Assembly: GCF_000219625.1 (NCBI RefSeq)
Contig: NC_018217.1
Span: 1,612,001-1,676,000 of the forward strand
Direction: 5' to 3'
DNA: 64,000 nt
From: Zymoseptoria tritici IPO323
Lineage: Eukaryota > Ascomycota > Dothideomycetes > Mycosphaerellales > Mycosphaerellaceae
Shown here: positions 54,694 through 64,000 of the stretch, one piece after another
How the letters are laid out: every line of letters begins with the position of its first letter
Position numbering within the stretch: position 1 is the first letter of the stretch
Program-made: the position numbers and the translations under genes
The notes under the pieces: model-generated
Seen by the model: only the letters and a program-made list of their open reading frames with translations
The model's database searches: none
What the model was told of the DNA's origin: nothing

Positions 54694-55903
54694 ATGAACT
54701 TAGAACAGAGAAGGAGTAGGAAGGGCTGCTGGACATGCCGGCTGCGGCGCAAGAAGTGTGATGAAGGTCATCCCGCTTGCTCAAATTGTGAATCGCTGCT
54801 CATATCATGCGGAGGTTCCGGGCCGCGGCCAGACTACATGGATCGCGGCCCTCGCGAGCGCGACGCAGCAAAGAAGCTAAAGTTGGACATTGCTCAAAGG
54901 GAGCAAAGAAGAGGAAAACGAGAGATGACTCGCCTAGTCGGTCAATCAGTCCACCATCTGAGGACCTATCGTAGATCTGTTGCCGGCAGCGCACCGGTTG
55001 CGTTTCCTTCTGCTGTTGACGACTGTCTGCGACAAAGCGTCGAATCTTGCACGTGCACTTTGCAAGCTGCTACATTAGAGGTTGGTGAATGACAACTCAT
55101 GCTAGCTTTCACGGCACTGACGACAACAGCTACTCCATGGCAGATGGAAAGCGCTCAAAGGCGTTTTATGTCAATCTGCATCAAGGATTCAGATACTTCT
55201 TCGATCGATACCTGGGGAAAGACCTGATCCGGCTAAACCATCTTCATTTGAAGAAACGACACTGAAGACAACTGCAAGGGCACTTGCGACTTACCTGATA
55301 TGGTATGATGTCGTCTCATCACTGATGTTGAAAGAGCCTCTCACATTCGACCTGGACCATGATTCCCTTCTCGGCTCAAGAACCTTGGAATTTCGCGAGA
55401 TCTGTGGAATATCGAACAAATTGATGGAGTTGCTCCTCAAGATCTGTAGCCTACGGAGCTGGAAGCAGGAGGCCGAAAACGCGCACTGTCTAAGTATCAT
55501 AGAGCTCGCGAACCGGGGATCCGCGATATACGAAGAGCTTTCAAGCATTGTGCACGAGCAGAGTGTGGTCCGGAACGAAGGCAACGAACACGGAAGACTG
55601 TTGACGCTTTGCTATGCTCAAGCTGCGATCGTTTACGTGCATGTGTTGCTTTCGGGCCCCAATTTGCAGCTCAGGGAGATCCGAGACACGATGCGTTCCC
55701 TTATCGCATCATTGACCTCTCTAGGAAAGAGGTTCTCGCTTCATCATGGTTCTTGGCCTGTCTTCATTGCTGCATGCTTCGGGCTCGCCGGGGAGACAAC
55801 TTTGCTGCGAAGCATTGTGCAAGTAGAGCAGGCTTACCACAATCACAGCTTTGATACTTGTGGCGGCGCTTTGCGACTAGCCGAGGAATACATAAGACCG
55901 TAA
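54694..55903 (+). CDS. Zn2Cys6 fungal transcription factor, 2 exons, short
   Basis: Exons 54694-55080 and 55130-55903 give 386 residues. The binuclear zinc cluster RKGCWTCRLRRKKCDEGHPA then CSNCESLLISC begins at residue 9, with six cysteines in the standard spacing, followed by a basic linker. The second exon (TTARALATYLIWYDVVSSLM, GISNKLMELLLKICSLRSWK, RGSAIYEELSSIV) resembles the fungal-specific regulatory domain of the 'Fungal_trans_2' type. The protein is shorter than usual (500-700 residues) and ends abruptly, so it may be truncated. It is the nearest regulator to the ABC transporter and UstYa genes, so a pathway-specific role is plausible but unproven. Confidence 0.75.
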
Positions 55904-56282
55904 ACCTTCGGAACAAGGCTGAATGAGTGAGTCCGAGATCGTTATGTTCTTCGAATAGTTTCGATTCTGGAGGACCCTTGGCTCTGCGCCTCACGATCTT
56001 TCCTGGCTGCCACTTTCCCGAGTCCTCGACTGACATTTGCTTGTGCTAACAATCGCAATGTCGCATTGTGGCCCCTGCGATGCGACATCCTGTTCGGTGC
56101 GTGGGGGTGCCTTTTACCCTTGCACACTCTCCGGACGCCGGCTATGATTGCGAATCGCAGCTACTGTACCTGATTGGGATTGCCGGCGACACGCTGGCAC
56201 TGACTGGCGGAGCTCACTCAATCAAGTACAATCGATCGCCCTCCTTCTTCTCATTACAGATGGACCATCACCACACTTGATC
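55904..56282. other. Intergenic, promoter of the ABC transporter
   Basis: 379 bp between the regulator stop and the transporter start, same strand. No repeats or recognisable binding sites were found. Confidence 0.4.
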
Positions 56283-59200
56283 ATGGCTTGCACATCTTCT
56301 AACAGTGACCGCAGCTTCGGGCCACGGATCGCATCGAGCTGCAGAGAACTGGACTTCACGCTACAATTCGAAGACCTTGTCTTGACAATTCTACCGACAA
56401 GCATCTTCATAGCCATCAGTCCGCTGATATGTTGGAGCCTCCTCCGGAAGGCACGGTGCCCTGGTTCTTGGTCCTGCCCCATTATGCTCAATCTGGTTCG
56501 TGCGAGCACTTTTATACACAGCCGATCAATGCGCGCTGACACCGGAACAGGCGACCTTCGTGGGCTTGTTCTCGGCACAGCTGGTGCTCCTTGTGCTTCG
56601 ATCCCAAGATCGTGACCTTCAGTCACATGTGTCGCTCGCTGCCGATTCGCTGACAGTCGTCGCCACTGTTTGTGCTCTGGGAATATTGGTCCTCAACTAC
56701 GAAAGATGCCATCGGCCATCAACTGCGCTCTCAATCTACGTTTCTGCTAGTGGAATAATGAGCATTGCCCGAACGCGAACTCTGTGGCTCATAAGTTCAT
56801 CGAATAACGCGCCGTTGTCTGCCACAGCATGCGTGATCTTCTTCGCCTTAGCAGCGCTCGGTGTCGAATTCACAGGACGCAAGCAGAAGTCGACCTTGAA
56901 GTCGTGTCGCCCTGCCCCGGAGCACCACAGCGGATTCTGGAGTCGAACGACTTTCACATGGCTTTGGCCGCTATATCGCATGGGCTATTCAAAGATTATA
57001 TATCTTGACGATCTTTTCGCTTTGGACACCAAGATCGATAGCGCTCAGGTTCACCAAGATTTGGTGCAGTCGATGCAGTCGAGCGCGGGGCCACTTCAAG
57101 GAAGATTTGGTCTACTCATAGCCACGTCCCAGGCGTTCGCTGGCTCTGCCCTATCCGGTGCACTTCCTCGTCTATGCCTTACGTTTTTCACATTCTGCCA
57201 ACCATTTCTTTTGAGCAAAACTGTCGATTGGGTTGGGCAGGTGGAACCGGAACGAGCGCATGGAAATGGTCTCATTGTTGCCTGGACTGTGATTCTGCTC
57301 GGCATCGCGGTAAGCACAGCGGTCTCATGACAGGAACACCAAACTCATGCTCTGCCTTTAGGTGTCCAAATCAGTCTATGAGTACCAAAGCACCCGCTTT
57401 GCCACCAGGATTCGAGGCGGTCTTGTGGCGCTCATATATCATCGAACCTTACAATGCCGTGTATCGGAGTCAGGAGAAGTCACCGCAGTCTCGGTCTTTG
57501 GTACGGATATCGAGCGGGTCGTTGCCGGTGCCGAGATGCTTCACGAAGTGTGGGCTTCATTGCTTGAAGTCTGCATTGCGAGTTGGCTCCTAGAGCGTCA
57601 CATATTCTTGGCCTTCCTGGCTCCTCTACTCCTTGTGAGCGGTAAGTTCTGGCTTCACGGTCATAGTTGTCGGATTTCTCATGAACGCAATAGCATTCCT
57701 ATTCCTGACTGGAAAAGTCGCGGTCTCCGCCAATAAAACTCAGAGGCTGTGGCTCGGCAAGGTTCAGAGCCGGCTCAAGATGATGTCGATTGTTCTCGAT
57801 GGGGTCAAACCATGGAAGATGCTCGGTTTGGACAGGCAGGTCTTCGACCTCCTGGAAACTCTACGGGAAGAGGAGGTCATGGCCTCTCAGGGCTATCGTA
57901 GAGTGCTGGTGGGCATTCTGCTCCTATGTAAGGACAACACATTGCTTGCCGCCGGATTTACTGATGATTCTTTAGCAAACACACCAATCGTGCTCGCTCC
58001 AACCGTTACATTTGCCCTTTATGTCATTATCGCGCTATACTGGCAAGACACCACTCTCGACGTTGCGCAGGCCTTCACCTCGCTGGCACTGATAAATCTT
58101 TTGGTCACGCCGGTCGTAATCTTTACACAGGCATTGCCAACAGTTGTCCAATGCCTGGGTTGTTTCGACAGAATCCAGGAGTTTTGCAGCTACTCGAAGG
58201 CTCCACTGCATTTCGCTGCTGCAAGGGAAGACAGCAGAATATCTCGGAGTCGGCCCCACTCGAGCATAGCGCTGCAACCTCTGGACTCAGCACAGGACGA
58301 ACATGAGCTTAAGCTCAACGGTGAAAACTTTAGCTGGGGACCATCAGTACCGACTGTCCTTAGCCAAGTGGACTTCGAGCTCAAGACCGGAAGGACTGTC
58401 GCCATTACTGGGCCTATAGGCAGTGGCAAAACCTCACTTCTCCTGGCAATTCTGGGAGAGCTGAGGTCACAGAATGGTACTGTCAGTTCGATTTCGTCTG
58501 GCGTTGCGTACTGCGCACAGGCTCCGTGGCTTCAAGAAGGCAGCATTCGGCACAACGTCGTGGGCTACTCAACTTGGGATCCCGTGTGGTACGAAACGGT
58601 CAAGGAACGATGCGGCCTTGTCGAGGACATGGAATGGCTGCCTGACCGCGATGACACAGAGATAGGGAGCAACGGCACGAATCTGAGTGGAGGGCAGAAG
58701 CACCGAGTTGTGAGTAGTCTCAGCGGTTCTCGGCGAAGTAGTCTTCTCGCACTGACTAGTGAGTTCAGGCGCTAGCACGAGCTGTATATTCTCGGAACAG
58801 AGTCGTCATGCTGGACGACATCTTCAGCAGTATGGACGTACATGCCAGCGAGAAGATCTTTGCAAGCCTTTTGGGACCTGAAGGTCTTTTGCGCCTGCAG
58901 AAGGCATCAGTGATCCTTGTTACTCACAGTCGTAAGCCTCCAGATCATGTCAAATTGACCCTGCGTTGACTCCTGCGCAGCATTGCTAGCATCGAGAACG
59001 GATGAAGTGGTCGTCCTTGATTCGGGCAAAATATCCACTGTTCAGGCACCGCACCGTGTGGCCGGGATCAGCTCTACCCGCCATGAAGTCTCTACAGATG
59101 AACCCACCGCGCTCGAGATCCGACAGAAACATCCCCAGTCACTGGTCGCGAAGGGGCAAGATGTCATGGAAGATCAATCTCGCAAGAAAGGGAACTTTGC

Positions 59201-61255
59201 CCTATACAGCTTTTACTTCCGAGCTTGTGGTCATCTCGCGGTTGGAGGCTACTTTGGCTTCATGACTTTATGGATGTTCTTCACAGAATTTGCAAGTATG
59301 TGAACACTTAATTGCCAATCGAAGACGCTGTCTCGTAACTTACTTCGTCTTACAGCGGTGTGGATGAAGTGGTGGTCTGAGGCCAATGCAATTCACCCGA
59401 ACGCAAACATTGGGATATACATGTCAATTTACGCAACCTTTGGCGTCCTCGGAGCCATCTGCGCCTGTACTGCTGCTTGGTATGCTTCTCGCAGAGGGCT
59501 TTCAGGCTTCTGCTAACTCATTCAACAGGCTTCAGTTCATTTTCATGATTTCTCGGTCAGCTGTCAAGCTCCATAAAGACCTACTTGAGGCCACTATTGG
59601 GTAAGTGCATGATGCATCTTTAAAACATGGCATCGCATAACTTCAACAAGGGCGCCTTTCCACTTCTTCGGAACGACCACGACTGGAGAGATACTCAACC
59701 GGTAAGGGCATTCTTGGAAGTTCAGGCGGAGACTGTACTGATCTGCACCAACTCAGTTTCGGCACGGACTTGGAACTCGTCGATATGGAACTACCAATGG
59801 TATTCGGAAATTTTGCTTCCAGCACGTATATCTCAGGCCCCCGCGCTTGCTCCACTGACTGTGTGCAGCTTCTATCGCATGCGGCATACAACTCATTATC
59901 CTGCTAGTTTTCTCCCGCTACCTCGCGATTGGAGTACCCGTTCTGGCATCAGTACTATTCGGGATCCAGCTGCTCTATCTCAGGACTTCTAGGCAAATGC
60001 GCCTACTCGGAATCGAAGCGAAGGCACCGCTCTATTCGTACTTTCAAGAGTCTATCGCTGGTGCCGTAACGATCCGTGCGTTCAAGCAGCAACAGCATCA
60101 CTGGCAGCATTTTTGCGATCTGCTTGATGCGTCTCAGAGGCCACGTTACCTGCAGAATTGCATACAGCACTGCCTTGAGTTCGCACTTAGCACCACCTCG
60201 GCTGGACTCGGAGTTACTGTCGTTGCAATAATGGTGACTTGGCATAAGGAATTCAGCGCCGGCGATGCTGGCGTGAGTCTTGTAATTGTCATTGGCTTTG
60301 GCTCAATGCTAGTACGTCTGGTCACCAACTGGACCAAGATGGAATCCAGCATTGGCGCGATAGCGCGCGTCATGCGGTTTGTGAACGAAGCTAGCACTGA
60401 AGTCGGACAAAGCGATACTACGCCTTCGCCGACTTGGCCATCGGCTGGAGCGATATCGTTCGATAGAATGACGGCGTCCTACGAGTAAGCTCTGTCAATC
60501 CAGGGACCACAGCTCTTGTTAACAGCGAACAGTCAGAATCGTAAATCACGGATCCTCGAACAGATATCGATCAAGATTAAACCTCATCAACACGTTGCAA
60601 TCTGCGGTCACTCTGGCTCTGGAAAGTCGGCGCTCCTTCTGAGCATGCTCAAAATGGTCGACATCGATTCTGGAAGCATTGTCATCGACAACATCGACCT
60701 CTCAACGATCGGGCCATCAGATGTGCGTCGATGCATCAACGTCATTCCACAAGACCCCTTTCTGGTCCCTGGTTCGATTCGTATGAATGTCGACCCATGG
60801 CATAAGGCATCGGACGACGTTATCAGAGAAGCTCTTGTTCGAGTGCACCTGTGGGTTCACGTCAATGCGCTTGGTGGGCTAGATGCCACCGCGGCTGAGG
60901 CGAATTTCTCAGCCGGACAGATGCAACTACTTTTCCTCGCGCGAGCATTGACTAGAGACACCAGAGTCCTCCTACTCGACGAGGCGATGAGCAGGTTCGT
61001 AGCCAGAGAGACTGAGAGCGACCCATAAAGAAGGAGCTGACTAGTGCTCTTCACAGCGTTGATCTAGACACACAAGGTATCATGCAGGACATCATTGACA
61101 CGGACTTCAGACAGACGACAGTGCTGGCCGTCATGCATCGACTAGAACACATCAAGCACTACGACAAGGTTGTCGTTCTCAGCAAAGGTCGCTTGACGTC
61201 GTATGGCGACGCCGCAAATTTTGAGATAACGGACCTCTTGTCCGCGGAGCCATAG
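56283..61255 (+). CDS. ABCC/MRP-type full ABC transporter, 14 exons
   Basis: Exons 56283-56463, 56522-57309, 57362-57641, 57694-57927, 57976-58709, 58769-58931, 58981-59295, 59356-59479, 59529-59600, 59651-59701, 59757-59821, 59869-60484, 60533-60994 and 61057-61255 give 1,427 residues in phase. N-terminal TMD0-like segment, then WSRTTFTWLWPLYRMGYSK; NBD1 with ITGPIGSGKTSLLLAILGEL (Walker A), LSGGQKHRVALARAVYS (signature) and VVMLDDIFSSMD (Walker B); second TMD; NBD2 with ICGHSGSGKSALLLSML, NFSAGQMQLLFLARAL and VLLLDEAMS. The first intron is a guess, and the 59822-59868 intron needs a GC donor. It should export organic anions or conjugates, plausibly the product of the neighbouring locus. Confidence 0.85.
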
Positions 61256-61453
61256 GCATGTTTGTAGTCAAGCAACCACAATTACAGACGTACCAGTGAA
61301 GCTCTCGATCAGACCGATTCCCAGGACCTTACAATGACGGCGGCGTGTGGCGTGTATCCAGGAGCTGCCCAGGGAGCGAACAGAGATTTTTTTCCGTACA
61401 CAGAGCTATCGAAGCCTTCTGTCAGTCGAACACACTGTGCTACACTCGTTACA

Positions 61454-61883
61454 TCAGATCCCACAGTCTGGGTACTTCACGGCAATGCGAGTGTTGATGA
61501 TTTCCAACGCAGTGTCTCTGCCTGACAGCAGCATATGTTCGCAATGCAGTGTATGCTCGTATACCCCAATATAACCATCAATCGCGGCGTTCCCGTCCTT
61601 CCCAAGCACTGCACGATGCAACTTCCTCCACATAGCTGTACAGTGTCGCAGGTGGTAGTTCCAATTCACATAGAGACCAGTGTACTCCCCCGTCATGATC
61701 TGTTGATGGCTGACAGGCTGGGTCCGATTTGGGTCGAGGAACCATTCCAGATGATTCTCAGCATCGAATATGCGAGACAGCTCGGCGTCGTAGCATTGTG
61801 ACGGCAACCAGCAGAACGAAATGACATCGAAATGACAACCGCGTTCTCGAGCTTCCGCCGGTGACTGCCCAGCCGTGCATGTG
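61454..61883 (-). CDS. C-terminal part of a fungal protein with two HxxHC motifs (partial or truncated)
   Basis: One open stretch reads EARERGCHFDVISFCWLPSQ, then EWFLDPNRTQPVSHQQIM, NYHLRHCTAMWRKLHRAVLG and YIGVYEHTLHCEHMLLSG, with the stop at 61454. The 'RGC.FD..SF.WLP..C.D' opening and paired HxxHC motifs (HLRHC, HTLHC) belong to a family of fungal membrane-anchored proteins often found beside UstYa-type genes. There is no ATG in the exon; an acceptor-like AG at 61884-61885 suggests that upstream exons with the membrane anchor exist between about 61900 and 62250, but I could not find them. It may be a remnant. An oxidase-like role similar to UstYa is only inferred. Confidence 0.55.
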
Positions 61884-61971
61884 CTTCAGAGCGTCAAAGA
61901 ATCAGCTAGCAGCGGTGGGGTGTCGATGATGGGCCGTAGTCTAAAAGGTAACGTCCAAGTCCCGCCGCGCG

Positions 61972-62022
61972 CACGTGATGACCGCGCACGTGACGAGCCG
62001 GAACGGGATGAGCACGCACGTG
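61972..62022. promoter_or_regulatory. Three CACGTG E-box palindromes in about 50 bp
   Basis: CACGTG occurs at 61972-61977, 61987-61992 and 62017-62022, each preceded by G or C-rich sequence (GCGCACGTGA twice, CGCACGTGTT once). E-boxes bind bHLH regulators. The block lies between the HxxHC fragment and the end of the UstYa gene, so it could be a promoter for the former, which is on the minus strand. Confidence 0.45.
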
Positions 62023-62253
62023 TTGAGAACAATCACACCGTGGAAATGGCCAAGCGTAGGTTTTATCAAAACATCATACATTCATATGCATTAGATGCAC
62101 AGATGTGCAGCGAATTTTAACCGGAAATCGGCCAACTTGATCCCAATGCAACCTCAACTCTCGACTCTCGACTCGCAGCGATCTGATTCGGAGGCAGCCC
62201 GAGGCTTCACTTGCTTGCGCGGGTTGTGCCTGAGCACCGTACTGCTCCTGCCT

Positions 62254-63080
62254 TCAGCCGTACTTCTTCGCGTACGTCCAAACCTCATCCCAGTTTGCGC
62301 AGACATGGGGGTAGTTGAGCCCATCGACGACAGCTGGTCCAGAAAACTCTCGCACAAACTCCAGTGACAGATCTGCAGAACACTGTAGACCTTGACGAAG
62401 ATAATCCATGCAATGAGCTATGTGCCACATGCCGTGGATGGCTTCATCGTAGGTCGGAGTGGTCACATCTTTTGGCCAGCTACGCAAGAGCTTTTCCTTG
62501 TCTACTCGGTCGTACATCAAGTCCCAGATGAAATTTCTCAGAGTGCCGAGACAGTGCAGCTGATGAAAGACCGACAATCCTGCCTTGGTGTCGGGAAATC
62601 TATGTGCCTCGCTGGCAGGGAGATTTATGAAACCACGACCATTTGCTGTTGTGACTGGGTCAGTGGATGGCAAGAGCATGGTTCGGCTCACACGTACGTC
62701 CTGGCAGACTCTCCCAAGCTGCATCACTTTCGTTGCTAGGCAAGGATAGAAACGTCGGGTCCAACTTGAAGGTTCTCACCTCCTTCGAGACTGTCCTGTC
62801 ATCAGTCGGAGAAATTCATCTCGGACAAAGCCTACTTGCAATTCGGAACTGGCGTGTAAAGCAACGGTGCTTCGTCCAAGTGGATCCAGCGCCTGGTGAA
62901 CAGGCTGGCTACCGCCAGCGCGAGAATGACATTGAGTGCAATGGAGTACCAGAGCGGCCTCGGGAGCCGCTTGTCATGACCGAGCGTAGGAGTTGCCAAT
63001 CTCGGATCCAGGAGCTCATCGTCGCGGATGGGTTGGTAGCAGCCAGATCCTGCCTTCCGGGAAAAAAAAGGCATCTTCAT
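62254..63080 (-). CDS. UstYa/DUF3328-family protein, 3 exons
   Basis: Exons 63080-62836, 62795-62698 and 62645-62254 give 244 residues with closing phases. A cytosolic basic N-terminus is followed by one membrane helix (WYSIALNVILALAVASLF, about residues 45-63). The lumenal part has SNESDAAWESLPGPNGRGF, then the first motif VFHQLHCLGTLRN and the second MWHIAHCMDYLRQGLQC, the two HxxHC motifs that define the family. Characterised relatives (UstYa, UstYb and others) are oxidases that cyclise core peptides in ustiloxin-type ribosomal peptides or oxidise other metabolites. All conserved residues are visible. It lies next to an ABC transporter and another UstYa-type gene. Confidence 0.9.
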
Positions 63081-63420
63081 GATGTCAGTCGAGGTGAGCT
63101 CTCAGTAAGGTAACTCAGTCCGAAAAGAAAACCAGCTCTTGGTAGCTGACAGCATAGCGCGCTCGTTGTCACTCGAAGCTTCGCCATTCACCGGCGGCAC
63201 GCCTCAAAGTCTTGGCGGAAACGAATGATAATTCTTCCGGCGACACGCTCTTCGCCTGAGTGCTGTCGAGATGCGGCGGCAAGTCGTGATAACGTACCAC
63301 GCAGGGAGGATCATCGACGTCCCTTCTGCTTCCCTGCTATTCGACTTCTCGCCGGTGTTCAAGAACTCTGGACAGAGGGTTCCACGCAACGCTCCATACC
63401 ACACCATTAGAACACAGGCC

Positions 63421-63912
63421 ATGAAGTGCTTTGATGCCTCGCTCGGGCGGAGCGTGGGCTTTTTACTAAGCTGGCTCTCCTTGGCCATGTTTCTTGCATC
63501 ATATGTGCTTATGGTCACATACGTTTGGACGACTCGTGCTCAAGATGTGTGTGCATTGGGAAATGAAAGTATGTCACCCCTGTCGGTCAACGAAGCTCAC
63601 GCAAATGACTCTGCGCAATAGAGATATACGATGATGTTCCTTTAATATATCACAAGGAACATTTCCGACGTGCTGGATTCCACGACCCAAGGCATGCGAT
63701 CAACACTGCGTATGAGGGTATACCAGACGACTCGAACGAAGCTGCATGGTCACATCTCCTGGACGGTTCGTTTGAAAACTTTCGTCGATTGACATGATTC
63801 TCATCATCGCTTAGCTGGAGTGGTCACGATATCACCGATGGAAAATGCACGGCTGGACCACACCAGCGCACCGACACGACACGACAAGAGCAAATTCATC
63901 GTCGAGCTGTGA
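63421..63912 (+). CDS. Second UstYa/DUF3328-type gene, lacks or continues beyond the catalytic part
   Basis: Exons 63421-63568, 63622-63765 and 63815-63912 (129 residues in phase). A single N-terminal membrane helix (FLLSWLSLAMFLASYVLMVT) is followed by VPLIYHKEHFRRAGFHDPRH, TAYEGIPDDSNEAAWSHLLD and AGVVTISPMENARLDHTS. This is the usual UstYa order up to the strand that precedes the HQLHC motif, but the frame meets TGA at 63910-63912. Either the protein is truncated, or the GTGATC at 63909 is a weak intron donor and the rest lies outside the window. The start MKCFDASLGRS is the first ATG of the hydrophobic frame. Transcribed divergently from the intact UstYa gene. Confidence 0.65.
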
Positions 63913-64000
63913 TCAAAAAGCGGAAAAAGAATGATACCCATTTATAAGGGCGGAGGCCCTTAAGCTATATAGACTAACTGAAACGAGCGAGTTATGTGAT

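Noticed and set aside
61875..62120. Short plus-strand frame (81 codons, RARDDRARDEPERDEHAR) considered as a cyclic-peptide precursor.
   Set aside because: No signal peptide, no repeated core flanked by Kex2 sites; the repetition comes only from the CACGTG repeats in the DNA.
1..64000. CRISPR arrays, bacterial operons, insertion sequences, complete transposons.
   Set aside because: No regularly spaced direct repeats of CRISPR type, no transposase or reverse transcriptase frame, and the gene structure is clearly eukaryotic.

Overview
The window is nuclear DNA of a filamentous ascomycete (Pezizomycotina; Dothideomycetes is my guess from overall gene character, not proven). It has many single-copy eukaryotic genes on both strands, short introns (about 45-120 nt, mostly GT...AG with CTNAC-like branch points), a URA3 protein with the long acidic insert seen in filamentous fungi, and fungal-only families (Zn2Cys6 regulator, UstYa/DUF3328 proteins, aspartic protease, FTR1/FET3).

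Layout. 0-17 kb: housekeeping genes: the 5' end of UTP10 (rRNA processing), NRDE2 (RNA surveillance), an AIM3-like proline-rich protein, an alpha/beta-hydrolase-fold protein without its nucleophile serine, a degenerate tandem repeat, a secreted M3 metallopeptidase with a 13-nt micro-exon, two unknown genes, and VPS38/UVRAG (PI3-kinase complex II). 17-25 kb: a possibly frameshifted small gene, an NTF2-like protein, a secreted pepsin-type protease, then two divergent major-facilitator transporter relics broken by indels. 25-36 kb: aquaporin, DML1/misato, a large repetitive Gly/His-rich hydrophilic protein, a vWA protein and a BTB protein. 36-41 kb: the high-affinity iron uptake pair FTR1 and FET3, transcribed divergently from one 1.2-kb promoter holding four perfect ATCTGATAA (GATA-type iron repressor) sites. 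42-52 kb: URA3, a MetE-like protein, a Gfo/Idh/MocA oxidoreductase, a CofD-like protein, a small membrane protein and an SHG1/COMPASS-type protein.

52-64 kb differs from the rest: a 2.8-kb stretch with only coding scraps, then a Zn2Cys6 regulator, a 14-exon ABCC transporter, a protein fragment with two HxxHC motifs, an intact UstYa/DUF3328 protein and a second UstYa-type gene that stops just before its expected catalytic motif at the window edge. Regulator, ABC transporter and UstYa-type proteins together suggest the edge of a secondary-metabolite locus, possibly a ribosomal cyclic peptide (dikaritin-type) cluster. No precursor peptide or core synthase is visible here, so this is inference.

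Intron coordinates were read by eye. Where I list exons, the reading phase closes across all of them unless I say otherwise.
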